Positions 53,619 to 63,055 are shown, numbered from the stretch's first letter. The stretch: DNA of 64,000 nt from an uncultured Cohaesibacter sp. (GCF_963682185.1 NZ_OY821667.1:1594109-1658108); one strand, 5' to 3'. The notes: generated by a model not told the origin, from the sequence alone. Numbers and translations are program-made.

Positions 53619-54847
53619 GTCCGCTCCCCTCTAAATATACGCATTACTTTGGAGCCAATCTGATTGAGCGGTATGACGGCAGCACAGACACCGGCCTGAG
53701 CGGCGGCTCCTGGCATGCCCCAAACAACACTGCTTGCTTCATCTTGAGCTAAAATACTGCCACCAGCATCGACGATATGACGCGCACCTGCAGCACCATC
53801 GTGGCCCATACCGGTCAGAACAACACCCAGAGCGGCAGCTCCATAGACCTGTGCAGCACTTTCGAAAAATGGATCAACCGCAGGTTTGCAGAAATTGACC
53901 GGCGGACCATCGGTCAGCTTGATAACGGCTTGGCCGGCCTGTTTGGTCAATTCCATATGCTTGCCGCCAGGCGCCACATAGATATGCCCATTCTGCACAA
54001 CTTCACCATCCTGAGCCTCGGCTGCGGGCATTCCGGAAGACCGGGCCAGATGATCGGCCAGAATGGCCGTGAAGGTTGCCGGCATATGCTGGGTGATCAG
54101 AATTGGAGCGGAACGCATCTGCGGTCCAATTTCCTGAAGAAGCTTTTCAAGCGCCTGCGGTCCACCAGTGGAGCTACCGATCAGCAAAGCACGCGGACGT
54201 GCAGACCCCAACTTGCGCAGCATGATCCCGTTTGGACCGGCAATGGACCCCGCAGGCACTGGAGCGGCCGAAGCAGGCTTGCGTCCAGCGGCAGTATCAG
54301 CGGCCATAGCCTGTCGGCTTTGCTGATTGCGGGCCGTGGGAGCCGTACCCGCACGTCCAGCCGCACGCGACGCGCGAAACTGTGCAGGACCATCCTCTAC
54401 AGCACCGCCGATGGCTTTGATCTTGGCCAACAGTTCGGTACGGAATTCACGAGATGTGGTGATCTGGCTATTGGATTCCGGCTTGGGAACATAATCGGTC
54501 GCACCAAGCGAAAGAGCGCGCAAACTGATTTCAGCATTGCGACGGGTGAGCGTCGAAGCCATCAGAATTCGGGCTTTTGAGTAGTTTTTTAATAGCAGAG
54601 GAAGCGCGGTAAGCCCGTCCATGTCTGGCATTTCAATATCCAGAACGACGATATCCGGTCTCGACTTAGCGATATCCTCAACAGCCAATCGGCCATTGCG
54701 ATGCGATCCAACCAGCTCAAGAGCAGGATCTTCACTCACCCAACGACTAATCAAACCCCGAATGACGACAGAGTCATCAACTACCATCACTTTGACTTGC
54801 CGTGAAGGAGATTTCGCAACAGTAGCCTCAGCGGACATCAGACCCAT
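53615..54847 (-). CDS. cheB: Chemotaxis methylesterase CheB
   Basis: CheB demethylates or deamidates chemoreceptors when phosphorylated by CheA. The 410-residue product has an N-terminal receiver (MVVDDSVVIR, phospho-acceptor in VVLDIEMPDMDG), a long Ala/Arg/Pro-rich linker (about 155-215), and the C-terminal methylesterase with GSSTGGPQAL (catalytic Ser), QHMPATFTAIL and GMGHDGAAG. Total length exceeds the usual 350-370 because of the linker. Overlaps cheR by 4 bases; second start four codons on is possible. Confidence 0.95.
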   Translation of the reverse strand: MGLMSAEATVAKSPSRQVKVMVVDDSVVIRGLISRWVSEDPALELVGSHRNGRLAVEDIAKSRPDIVVLDIEMPDMDGLTALPLLLKNYSKARILMASTLTRRNAEISLRALSLGATDYVPKPESNSQITTSREFRTELLAKIKAIGGAVEDGPAQFRASRAAGRAGTAPTARNQQSRQAMAADTAAGRKPASAAPVPAGSIAGPNGIMLRKLGSARPRALLIGSSTGGPQALEKLLQEIGPQMRSAPILITQHMPATFTAILADHLARSSGMPAAEAQDGEVVQNGHIYVAPGGKHMELTKQAGQAVIKLTDGPPVNFCKPAVDPFFESAAQVYGAAALGVVLTGMGHDGAAGARHIVDAGGSILAQDEASSVVWGMPGAAAQAGVCAAVIPLNQIGSKVMRIFRGERT

Positions 54848-54877
54848 ACTAAAAACTCACACAAGAGGAAAACCGAC

Positions 54878-55243
54878 TTAAATCAGACCAACTTCTTGAA
54901 GCTTTGCTTCCACGATGTCGCGGTCAAACGGCTTCATGATATATTCGTTTGCCCCTGCGCGTATCGCCTTTGCTATATGCGCCACATCGTTTTCAGTCGT
55001 ACAGAATATAACCTTCGGATTTGCTCCGCCTTCCAGTTTGCGAAGCTCCATAAGAAAATCCAGACCATCCATGACAGGCATATTCCAGTCAAGCAGCACG
55101 GCATCAGGCATTTGGGCCGCACAGCTGTCCAGAGCTTCCTTGCCATCTTCAGCCTCGAAAATCTCAAAATCGAGATCTTCAAGAATGCGACGAGCAACTT
55201 TTCTGATTACACTGGAGTCATCAACTACCAGACACGTTTTCAT
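54878..55243 (-). CDS. cheY: CheY-type single-domain response regulator
   Basis: This 121-residue receiver is phosphorylated by CheA and binds the motor switch. Features: LVVDDSSVIRKVARRIL, phospho-acceptor Asp in AVLLDWNMPVMDGL, TTE at the switch region and MKPFD lysine. The ATG at 55243 has GGAG 9 bases ahead; a TTG five codons upstream would contain it. It lies between cheW and cheB, so CheY is the natural name, though in alphaproteobacteria such CheY proteins can also serve as phosphate sinks. Confidence 0.92.
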   Translation of the reverse strand: MKTCLVVDDSSVIRKVARRILEDLDFEIFEAEDGKEALDSCAAQMPDAVLLDWNMPVMDGLDFLMELRKLEGGANPKVIFCTTENDVAHIAKAIRAGANEYIMKPFDRDIVEAKLQEVGLI

Positions 55244-55278
55244 ATTCTTCGTCTCCAAAGGTATCGCCGGCGGGTTAA

Positions 55279-55770
55279 CTAGGCAGCGACGCCCGTTGTA
55301 ACCATATCGCCCAACACGCGATCAACATCGAGAATAACCATGAGTTCTTTTTCCAAGCGATGCACGCCAGCTGCAATATCAGCCCAGCGAGAATCAAGGT
55401 TGCTTGGTACGGACTCACGGCTCGTCTCGCTCAAATCCAGAACCTCCCCAACGCTATCGATAATCAGGCCGTAGGATTCCTCCTTAAACTCGATTCCGAT
55501 AGCCATCATGCTGCCCTCATATTCATGAGGGGGCAAACCCAAACGCTTGCGCATATCGATTGCCGTCACGATCCGTCCACGAAGATTCAGCACACCGGCA
55601 ATTTCCACCTGTGACAGGGGAACGCGGGTGACGGATTCGGGCACAAACACGTCATGAACGCGATTAATTGGCAAACCAAACAGCTGGCCGGAAATGAAGA
55701 TCGTCACATACTGGATCGTTTCATTGACGCTGTCATCTTCCAGCTCTGGTGTCATCTGATGGTTACTCAT
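55279..55770 (-). CDS. cheW: Chemotaxis coupling protein CheW
   Basis: CheW links receptors to CheA. The 163-residue product contains the SH3-like CheW fold: VTIFISGQLFGLPINRVHDVF, LNLRGRIVTAIDMRKRLGLP, and DSVGEVLDLSETSRESVPSN. The ATG overlaps the cheA stop by 4 bases. Length and motifs are typical. Confidence 0.95.
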   Translation of the reverse strand: MSNHQMTPELEDDSVNETIQYVTIFISGQLFGLPINRVHDVFVPESVTRVPLSQVEIAGVLNLRGRIVTAIDMRKRLGLPPHEYEGSMMAIGIEFKEESYGLIIDSVGEVLDLSETSRESVPSNLDSRWADIAAGVHRLEKELMVILDVDRVLGDMVTTGVAA

Positions 55771-58598
55771 GCTGCAACTCCCAATTCAATGCGTTGTTCC
55801 TTCAGAGAGGCAATGAGACCTGGACGGTCAAACTTGGCAACATAATCATTGAAGCCAGCCTGACGACCACGCTCGATGGCAGCCGGGGTGCACAGCGATG
55901 AAAGAGCGATAATCGGAATATCGCGTGTCGCAGGCTGCCGGCGAATTGCCTCGCAAAGCTCGAAGCCGTTCATTTCCGGCATTTCGATGTCTGATACGAC
56001 AATTTCGTAGCTTGGATCTCTTTCAAGAACAGACAGGGCCTCTGCACCGGACGAGCAGATCGTCACTTCATACCCGACAGCTTTCAACACTGGGCCGAGC
56101 ATGTTGCGGAAGAAGCTGGAGTCATCAACAAAGAGCAGTTTCTTGACCAGAAGATCCTCTTCGCTCATTTCCTTGCGATGGAACCAGTCCTCGAAGGCCT
56201 GTGGCAGGAAGTGCCCAACATCGATAATTTCCGTCGCCTTGCCTTTGATCACAGCCGTACCAAGAATGCCCGGAACTTCCGAAGACACCTCGATATTGAG
56301 CTGTTCATCGACAATATCGACAATCTCGTCGACCACCAGACCCATGGAGCGGCCTGCATCGGAGAAGACCAGCATAGGCTGACTGCCCTCTGTCCGGCGC
56401 TGAACAAAGTCGTTGACCTGGACCAATGGCATCAGGCTGCCTCGATACTGAACCATGTCGCGGCCATTGGAGAATTCGATCTGTTCGATTTCGAATTCTT
56501 CCAGACGCGTGACCAGTGACAGCGGTACGGCTTTCGGCTCTGGAGAACCGGCGCGGAAGATAAGCAGGGATACGGTATTCTGTTCCTCTGGCAGCGCTTC
56601 TTTTTGCGCAGCCTCGGTGCTGGCTTCCACATCGGTGCCCACATGGCTACCGAAGGCCTGAGCCACACCATTCGGATCAAGGATCATGATCACGGAGCCA
56701 TCACCCAGAATGGTGTTACCGGAGAACATGGTCAGATGCCGCAGCATGGTTGCCATAGGCTTGACGACGATTTCCTCGGTATGGAAGACCGCATCGACGA
56801 CAACGCCGAAGGTCTGGGCGCCAACCTGCATGACAACAATGAAACCATTGTCATCAAGCTCGATATCGTTGGTTTCGCCCTTCTTGTCGATGCCAAGCAG
56901 GTTGCTCAAATGAATGAGCGGCAGCAGCTTGTTACGCAAGCGCAGAACAGGCGTATCCTTGATCCGCTCGATCTTGTGCTCGGAGTTATTCTGGACGCGA
57001 ACCAGCTCGACCACGGAAAGCTGCGGGATCGCAAAACGATCGCCCGACGCTTCAACCAGGAGGGAGGAAACAATCGCCAGAGTAAGCGGGATCTTGATGG
57101 AGAAGGTTGATCCCTTGCCCGGAATGGACTTCAGATCAACAGATCCACCGATCAGCTCGATATTGTTGCGCACAACATCCATGCCGACGCCACGACCGGA
57201 CACATTGGTGACTTTCTCGGCAGTAGAGAAGCCTGCAGCAAAGATGAACTTGTTGATCTGCTGCTCGGACATCTTCTCGACTTCGGCTTCAGTCGCCAAT
57301 TCGTTCTTTAGGATCTTCTCCTTGACCTTCTCGGTATTGATGCCGCGTCCATCATCAACGATGTCGATGATGATATGCCCGCCTTCATGGTAAGCGGAAA
57401 GGGTCACGGTGCCCTTGGCCGGCTTGCCCATGGCAACACGTTCTTCGCTATTCTCCAATCCATGGTCAGCAGAGTTGCGCACCATGTGAGTCAGAGGATC
57501 CTTGATCAGTTCCAGAACCTGACGGTCAAGTTCGGTATCCTGACCGATCATGACCAGATCGATTTCCTTCTTCAGATCGTTGGCCAGATCGCGAACAATG
57601 CGAGGCAGTTTCTGCCAGGCGTTACCGATTGGCTGCATGCGGGTCTTCATGACCCCTTCCTGCAGTTCGACGGTCACGTTGGACAGGCGCTGCAACGGCA
57701 CCTTGAATTCAGAATCTTCATGACGGCGTACGATTTCGAGCAACTGGTTGCGGGTCAGCACCAGTTCGGAAACCATGGTCATGAGATGTTCGAGCGTTTC
57801 AACATTCACGCGGATTGACTGATGAGCCCCACCGCCCGACTTCTGTTCTTTCTCGGCTTTAGGCTCTTCTTTTATCTTCTTGGCAACAGGAGCCTTCTCG
57901 GCAACGGCCTTGGTCGCAGGCACCTTCCCCAAGCGCTTTTGCGCAGCAGCGTCAGCAATGGCAGCCTCCGCTGCCTCTTTAGCGCTCTGGGCGACGTCGA
58001 AATCTTCAGGACCATCAGCTTCGCGGAAAGCACGTTCCAGCTCATCAAGAGAAACTTCACCAGCCTTGAGCTCACGCTCGAGGACCTGATAAATTTCATG
58101 CGGAGCTTCGTCTGTGCTTGGAGCTTCTGCTGTCGGAGCTTCTTCAGCAACATCTGCTGCGGGTGCTTCAGCCTCGCCGCCACCTGCCTGATCCACTACA
58201 GAGGTTCCCTGCCCGGCATATTTCCCTATGCCTGACAACCGGTCCAACTGATCAATCAGATCATCATCAGAGCCTTCTGGTTCCGCCTCATTCGCCTCCA
58301 GCTCTCCGACGATCTCCTTAATCCGATCTAGCGAGACAAGAATTATTGAAACAGCTTCTCCCGTTACAGGAGCCCCGTCCCGGAACTTGCCCATCAAGGT
58401 CTCTGCAGCATGCGCGAGGCTTTCTAGTCTTGGAAGCCCCAAGAAACCGCAAGTTCCTTTGATAGTATGTACAAGACGAAAAATGTTATCGAGGATCTGA
58501 GCGTTGTTTGGCTCTTGCTCAAATTTGACAAGCTCGACGTCTACAACGTCAAGGCTTTCATTTGTTTCCTCGATAAATTCACGTAAAAGATCATCCAT
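55767..58598 (-). CDS. cheA: Hybrid chemotaxis kinase CheA with two CheW-like domains and a receiver
   Basis: CheA autophosphorylates and passes phosphate to CheY and CheB. The 943-residue product is much longer than standard CheA (about 650-700). In order: P1 Hpt domain with the phospho-His at 44 (RLVHTIKGTCGF), a charged Ala/Glu-rich linker (about 125-265) in place of a clear P2 domain, dimerisation helices (MTMVSELVLTRNQLLEIV), the HATPase domain with HMVRNSADHGLE and DDGRGIN, a CheW-like regulatory domain, a second CheW-like domain (about 660-800), and a C-terminal receiver (819-943, phospho-acceptor Asp870 in VVSDIEMPEMNG). The receiver could act as a phosphate sink. It heads the che operon. 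Confidence 0.93.
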   Translation of the reverse strand: MDDLLREFIEETNESLDVVDVELVKFEQEPNNAQILDNIFRLVHTIKGTCGFLGLPRLESLAHAAETLMGKFRDGAPVTGEAVSIILVSLDRIKEIVGELEANEAEPEGSDDDLIDQLDRLSGIGKYAGQGTSVVDQAGGGEAEAPAADVAEEAPTAEAPSTDEAPHEIYQVLERELKAGEVSLDELERAFREADGPEDFDVAQSAKEAAEAAIADAAAQKRLGKVPATKAVAEKAPVAKKIKEEPKAEKEQKSGGGAHQSIRVNVETLEHLMTMVSELVLTRNQLLEIVRRHEDSEFKVPLQRLSNVTVELQEGVMKTRMQPIGNAWQKLPRIVRDLANDLKKEIDLVMIGQDTELDRQVLELIKDPLTHMVRNSADHGLENSEERVAMGKPAKGTVTLSAYHEGGHIIIDIVDDGRGINTEKVKEKILKNELATEAEVEKMSEQQINKFIFAAGFSTAEKVTNVSGRGVGMDVVRNNIELIGGSVDLKSIPGKGSTFSIKIPLTLAIVSSLLVEASGDRFAIPQLSVVELVRVQNNSEHKIERIKDTPVLRLRNKLLPLIHLSNLLGIDKKGETNDIELDDNGFIVVMQVGAQTFGVVVDAVFHTEEIVVKPMATMLRHLTMFSGNTILGDGSVIMILDPNGVAQAFGSHVGTDVEASTEAAQKEALPEEQNTVSLLIFRAGSPEPKAVPLSLVTRLEEFEIEQIEFSNGRDMVQYRGSLMPLVQVNDFVQRRTEGSQPMLVFSDAGRSMGLVVDEIVDIVDEQLNIEVSSEVPGILGTAVIKGKATEIIDVGHFLPQAFEDWFHRKEMSEEDLLVKKLLFVDDSSFFRNMLGPVLKAVGYEVTICSSGAEALSVLERDPSYEIVVSDIEMPEMNGFELCEAIRRQPATRDIPIIALSSLCTPAAIERGRQAGFNDYVAKFDRPGLIASLKEQRIELGVAA

Positions 58599-58860
58599 GG
58601 CCTAAAACCCTGATTCTTGGCGGAAACCGGTCCGAACAGACAGTTATTCCGCTTCAGTCTCGGGCCAAAGCGTTAATTTAAGCTGAAGCAAAGCACACAA
58701 ACAGTCAAACTTGATGCAATTCTCGGGGCATCTGTTTATAAAAGTTTCGCGACTTTGGTATGAATGACTATACTTGATTAATGTAGAATAAATTCAATAG
58801 ACTGGATACAGATCTGTCCAGAATATCGACTGTTTACGATAAGTAGCTCTACGAATACAT
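58599..58860. other. Intergenic region between cheA and chpT
   Basis: About 260 bases with the cheA promoter. TTAATGTAGAATAAA at 58778-58792 is a near match (one base off) to a CtrA box. No gene seen. Confidence 0.35.
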
Positions 58861-59571
58861 TCAGCCGTTGGTAGATTCTTCGCTCGGGATCGCCTGACCG
58901 ATCATTTCGTCGGCACTTGGGATATGAACCGGCTTGGCCTGAATGGTGATGGTGTCATCGACCCAATCAAACGCGAGGTCCATTTTTGCTTCCCGTGCAA
59001 GCAGACCTGTATAGTAAGGCTGAATGGAGTTGGCCGTGAATCCCTGTTCATCGGCAGGACGACCGCGCAGCAAGCGATCAAGGCTTGCAGGGATACGAGC
59101 ATTCTTGCCTTCCGACACCAGTTTGAAGGTGGGATATTTGGAATCGCCCTCATGCGATACCTTGATGGTACCCCCACGAGGAATGGTTGAAATGCTGATC
59201 ATGATCAGGTTGAGCAGCAACTTGACCAGATTCTTGGGCATCAGCACTCGGGTGCCTTCCCATTCAATTTCAGCCTTTTCTGAATTCATGTAGCCCCGCG
59301 CAACGCTTTCAGCGTCACCGGTATCGATTTCCGCTCCGGCAGAGCCCGCTGCACCGAAGGCCAAGCGCGCGAACTGAAGTTTGGCAGATGCCGTATTGGC
59401 GCTCTTGGTAATAAGCTCCATGGCGAAGGTTTGCATTTCCTCGCCATTATCTTCTTCAAGAACTTCCAGACCATTGATGACGGCCCCAACGGGACTGATG
59501 ATATCGTGACAAACACGGCTGCAAAGCAGCGCGGCCAAATCCATCGAAGACAGTGTATCAATACCAGACAT
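58861..59571 (-). CDS. chpT: Histidine phosphotransferase ChpT
   Basis: ChpT relays phosphate from the hybrid kinase CckA to CtrA and CpdR. The 236-residue product has the dimerising helix with the phospho-acceptor His in LLCSRVCHDIISPVGAV (near residue 24), followed by a degenerate kinase-like fold with LLNLIMISISTIPRGG. The start at ATG 59571 follows GAGGG; longer frame to 59595 has no site. It lies 289 bases upstream of cheA on the same strand. Brucella also keeps chpT near eipA and ctrA. Confidence 0.93.
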   Translation of the reverse strand: MSGIDTLSSMDLAALLCSRVCHDIISPVGAVINGLEVLEEDNGEEMQTFAMELITKSANTASAKLQFARLAFGAAGSAGAEIDTGDAESVARGYMNSEKAEIEWEGTRVLMPKNLVKLLLNLIMISISTIPRGGTIKVSHEGDSKYPTFKLVSEGKNARIPASLDRLLRGRPADEQGFTANSIQPYYTGLLAREAKMDLAFDWVDDTITIQAKPVHIPSADEMIGQAIPSEESTNG

Positions 59572-59827
59572 TGCACCCTCTAAAAGCAGCGGCATCGCTT
59601 TGGGCTCGGTTCAACACCAGCGCTGGTTCCTGATACTCAACGGACCCCAAAGGTTAGCAGATTTGTTAGAATACGAATCAATCTTTCGCACAATTGGAAG
59701 CATTACCTTTTAGCCCCCCTGCTGCCAAGGCCAGAGGCCGCACAATCGACCTGTTTCACAGACGCTTGCGCATTTTCACGCGGCCAGACCTGCTTGTCTG
59801 AAACGAATGGACATGCTTTTACACAAT

Positions 59828-60298
59828 TTAACGCGACAAGGTGCCCTGGATCCTCGGCCACTCTCCATCAGCACGCTCGACATGAAGATCAACCGCCTCT
59901 GCCCAAGCAGCACGCGCTGTATAGGAATAGAAAAGGAACAGTCGGTTCCTGTAAAGCGCCCAAACATTGGGGTTGCTGTCGGATGCATATCCCCTAGCCA
60001 TGGCCAACGCACCATGACCGCCATATTGGGGCGCATAGACATCAGGATTTTGCATGAACACGGCTTTGTTGGCTCTGGAAGAAAAGATCCATGAGACGCC
60101 ATTCCAGACATATTCATGTTCTCTTTGGCCTAAAATGGCGGAATGCTCTGTAAAGTAGGCAACAGGATCATACCCGTAGATTGCGTAGCCAGAACGGGCA
60201 TCTGTTACGATCCGGCGCGATTGCGCTGACGCCTCGGCTGTTGAACTCGCGCCCATTCCAACGCAAACAAGAGCAAGCAGAAGAAAGAAAAGACGCAT
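59828..60298 (-). CDS. Secreted YHS-domain protein
   Basis: The 156-residue product has a signal peptide (MRLFFLLLALVCVGMGASS, cleaved near AEA/SA) and a YHS-like domain: GYAIYGYDPVAYFTE, then VWNGVSWIFSSRANKAVFMQNPDVYAPQYGGHGA. The YHS-family proteins of this kind are periplasmic, of unknown function, with a suggested metal or redox link. AAGGA lies ahead of the ATG at 60298; frame is open to 60361. It lies between chpT and eipA, pointing away from the latter. Confidence 0.85.
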   Translation of the reverse strand: MRLFFLLLALVCVGMGASSTAEASAQSRRIVTDARSGYAIYGYDPVAYFTEHSAILGQREHEYVWNGVSWIFSSRANKAVFMQNPDVYAPQYGGHGALAMARGYASDSNPNVWALYRNRLFLFYSYTARAAWAEAVDLHVERADGEWPRIQGTLSR

Positions 60299-60607
60299 AC
60301 GGAAAAATCCTTGTCGACCTGTCATGGGGCGCCTGCTTTGCGTAACTTGTTTCAGAAGCAAATCAGCCTCCTTTTATCATAAAAACGGGGCAGCAATGGA
60401 CGAGATGCAATAGCAATCACTTTTTTGCTCTTATTTCGGGTTAAAATCAGATTGTGAGTCTTTCTGTTAAATAAAAGTGTCATCCAACGATCAATGTAAA
60501 CAAAAGCTTCTCATTTTCACTTGCAAGTTCAGCCACTCCTGTAAAAAATGGCGAGTAGAATGAAGGATGATCGGTGGAAAAGCTGCCACAGCATTACAAG
60601 GATATTC
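60299..60607. other. Divergent promoter region of the YHS gene and eipA
   Basis: About 310 bases, AT-rich from 60370 to 60500. I see isolated TTAA sequences but no spaced CtrA pair. No gene, RNA or repeat recognised. Confidence 0.4.
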
Positions 60608-61213
60608 ATGATGGCAAATTTGGCCAGGCCAAACGAACTGCGAAATGGTGGCAAGGAATTGCTGCTACTTGTGTTCATCATCGCGGCCCTGACTGTCTTC
60701 GCAACAGCGGCACGCGCTCAGACAAACCAGCATTATACTACGAACGAAATCGTCGCCACCGGCCACAAATTCTTTGGAACAGTCACTGGCGGCCTGGCAT
60801 CTGCGGTTGAAAAGGCTGTTTCTAAATATGGCTTGCCTAATGGCTATATTCTTGGCCAGGAAGGCAGCGGTGCTTTTGTTGCCGGCGCACGCTATGGCGA
60901 AGGCGATCTTTACACCAAGAATATGGGCACACACAAAGTCTTCTGGCAGGGCCCTTCTATCGGCTGGGATTTCGGCGGCGATGGCAACCGCACCATGATG
61001 CTGGTCTATCATCTGCCCAGCGTTGACTATCTCTACCGCCGCTGGGTTGGCGTCAATGGCTCGGCCTATCTGGTTGGTGGCTTCGGGGTGACCGTGCTTA
61101 GCCTTGACCAGCAATATTACATTGTTCCCATTCGCTCCGGCGTAGGCGCAAGGCTGGGCGTGAATATCGGCTATTTGAAATTCACCCGCAAAGCCACCTG
61201 GAACCCGTTTTAA
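60608..61213 (+). CDS. eipA: EipA-like periplasmic envelope protein (DUF1134)
   Basis: The 201-residue product matches DUF1134, the family of EipA, which supports envelope integrity in Brucella. A signal peptide (LLLLVFIIAALTVFATAARA) ends near ARA/QT, and the body has NEIVATGHKFFGTVTGGLA, ALGARYGEG-like VAGARYGEGDLYTK, WQGPSIGWDFGGDGNRTMML and VGVNGSAYLVGGFG. Start chosen at ATG 60608, after AAGGATA; the frame is open to 60548. It is near chpT and ctrA as in Brucella, where eipA lies next to chpT. Confidence 0.9.
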   Translation: MMANLARPNELRNGGKELLLLVFIIAALTVFATAARAQTNQHYTTNEIVATGHKFFGTVTGGLASAVEKAVSKYGLPNGYILGQEGSGAFVAGARYGEGDLYTKNMGTHKVFWQGPSIGWDFGGDGNRTMMLVYHLPSVDYLYRRWVGVNGSAYLVGGFGVTVLSLDQQYYIVPIRSGVGARLGVNIGYLKFTRKATWNPF

Positions 61214-61496
61214 TGGTGACAGCATGGACATTCCGCTTTTGACCATGATTTCCGGTCAGAAAGCGCGATGTCGCAAAATTTTTTAATTCCGCTAAACAAG
61301 ATTGGCTGCTATCTAGGCGATATCAGCCTTTCTTTTCATGAAAGGCAGATTGTCTGTCTATATAAGACTATGTTTGAATATCACAGCTTCGGCGGCACAC
61401 CCTTTTACCGGTCTGCATCTGGAAGCTGACAAAACATCTGTTGGGCGCATAGACGTTGCCAGAGCCAAAGCACGCCAGCAAGGAAGAAAAAACACC
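61214..61496. other. Region between eipA and the coiled-coil gene
   Basis: A short hairpin GCG-CGATGT-CGC (61265-61276) followed by AAAATTTTTT may be a weak terminator for eipA. The remaining stretch to 61496 could be coding if the longer start of the next gene is used. Confidence 0.35.
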
Positions 61497-62915
61497 GTGA
61501 TCGCAATTATCATGTACATATTGCTCGGGGTATTTGTCACTCTGCTGCTCATGCTGCTGGTGGTTCCGATGATCTGGCGTCGTGCCGTCCGCCTGACCAG
61601 AAAAAGGCTCGTGGCGGAGATCCCCATGAGCTACAGCGAGCTGCAGGCCGAGAAGGATCATATCCGCGCGGAAATGGCTGTCGACATGCGCCGACTAGAG
61701 GTCATATCCAACCGTCGACAAGATGAACTGGCCAATCAGACCATCAAGATCGACCGCCTCAACGCCACCCTTGAGAAGCGGGACAGCACCATCGAGCAGC
61801 ATGAAGAGGAATTAGAAACCCTCAAGAGCACGCTGTCCGATCAAAAGGCAGAAGCCGACCAGATCTCTGACCTGCTGCAGAACACGAAAACACTATTGGC
61901 AGAAGCCCGCCAGACGATTGCAAATCTGGAAACGGACAAGGTCGACCTCAACAAGGAAATCTATTATCTGGAGACCAATGTCGACGAACAAAAGGTCGAG
62001 TTGGCCGCTCAGATGGCTCGCATAGAAAATCTCCGAGACGAAATTTCCAGTCTCTCCAGCCAGCTGACCGAACAGACCAGCGAGCGCAGCAAGACAGAAT
62101 CCCTGCTTGGCCAGCGCACCAATGAGCTGGACCGCACCAAGGAACGCCTCACGGCTCTGCAGGACAAAGTCGACGGCTTGCAAGCCGACCTTGCCGACAG
62201 AGACAGCAAAATCGACACGCTGTCCATTCAGCTTGATCGCGCCAATCAGCAATCGGCAGAAAGCGGCAGCGACAGCGATACCCTTCTGGCAGAGGCAGAA
62301 ACCCGCCGTCTGGAAGCAGAAGCCAAGATCGCCAATCTGGCCATGCAACTGGAAACCCAACAGAAACTGCAAGACGGAGAAAATCTGTCTAACGTCATCA
62401 ACGGCCTCGAAAAGGAAAAGCAGGTGCTACAGGACGAACTGGATAAAGCGCTCGCCAGCAACGAGGATCTTGCAACACGCCTTGATGCTCTTGAAAAAGA
62501 ACTTCAGGACAACAAGGGTGAGGAAATACCCAGTGGTCCTCTCACCTCACGCGAGCAGATACTGCGTGACGAAATCAAGCAGATCGCCAGCCGCCTGACC
62601 GAGTTCACCACTCCCAAGGCAGACGCCAACGATGACAGGGAAGATACCACCTCGGTAAAGGCCGAAGCAATCAAGGCAACAGTGATCCGGGCATCCCAGA
62701 TCAGCGAAAGGGTCGAGAGAACGGCCGCCAACCTGCAGAATGCGTCTGAGGCGTCAAATTCTGAAGCTTCAAATACCGACGACGACAGCTCCGACGAAAA
62801 TTCGGGCGATGCGTCTGACCAACGCCCTGACCCCAAAAGCGCAAAACAGGACCCGTGGTCGCAAGTTTTCTCTCTTGCTGATCAGGTGCGGGAGCTGGAA
62901 AAAAGCTCCAACTAG
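61497..62915 (+). CDS. Membrane-anchored coiled-coil protein of unknown function
   Basis: The 472-residue product starts with one strong hydrophobic segment (about 3-26, IAIIMYILLGVFVTLLLMLL) and then is almost wholly alpha-helical with long heptad-like runs (about 45-350), an Asp/Glu/Ser-rich part (about 385-455) and a basic-hydrophobic end. It would sit in the inner membrane with a long cytoplasmic rod. GTG at 61497 follows AAGGAAG by 10 bases; an ATG at 61338 would add 53 residues that look non-typical. Function unknown; a role in cell-envelope or polar organisation is only a guess from the neighbours. Confidence 0.72.
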   Translation: MIAIIMYILLGVFVTLLLMLLVVPMIWRRAVRLTRKRLVAEIPMSYSELQAEKDHIRAEMAVDMRRLEVISNRRQDELANQTIKIDRLNATLEKRDSTIEQHEEELETLKSTLSDQKAEADQISDLLQNTKTLLAEARQTIANLETDKVDLNKEIYYLETNVDEQKVELAAQMARIENLRDEISSLSSQLTEQTSERSKTESLLGQRTNELDRTKERLTALQDKVDGLQADLADRDSKIDTLSIQLDRANQQSAESGSDSDTLLAEAETRRLEAEAKIANLAMQLETQQKLQDGENLSNVINGLEKEKQVLQDELDKALASNEDLATRLDALEKELQDNKGEEIPSGPLTSREQILRDEIKQIASRLTEFTTPKADANDDREDTTSVKAEAIKATVIRASQISERVERTAANLQNASEASNSEASNTDDDSSDENSGDASDQRPDPKSAKQDPWSQVFSLADQVRELEKSSN

Positions 62916-62976
62916 CACCTCATTGACCGGATGAAAGGCAGGCGCGCAATCCACCGCAGGCCTTGCCAACAGCTTC

Positions 62977-63014
62977 GGCTTTGTTTAAAGCCAAGGACGA
63001 GCAATCGCTTGGCT
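62977..63014 (+). promoter_or_regulatory. Two mutually exclusive hairpins before the ABC-F gene
   Basis: GGCTTT-GTTT-AAAGCC (62977-62992) and AGCCAAG...CTTGGCT (62989-62995 with 63008-63014) share the bases 62989-62992, so only one can form. The layout resembles an attenuator, but there is no T-run and the start region is not obviously masked. Confidence 0.35.
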
Positions 63015-63055
63015 ATTCCTGCACGCTTTCCAACTCATTTTCGGACAGACTTTTC

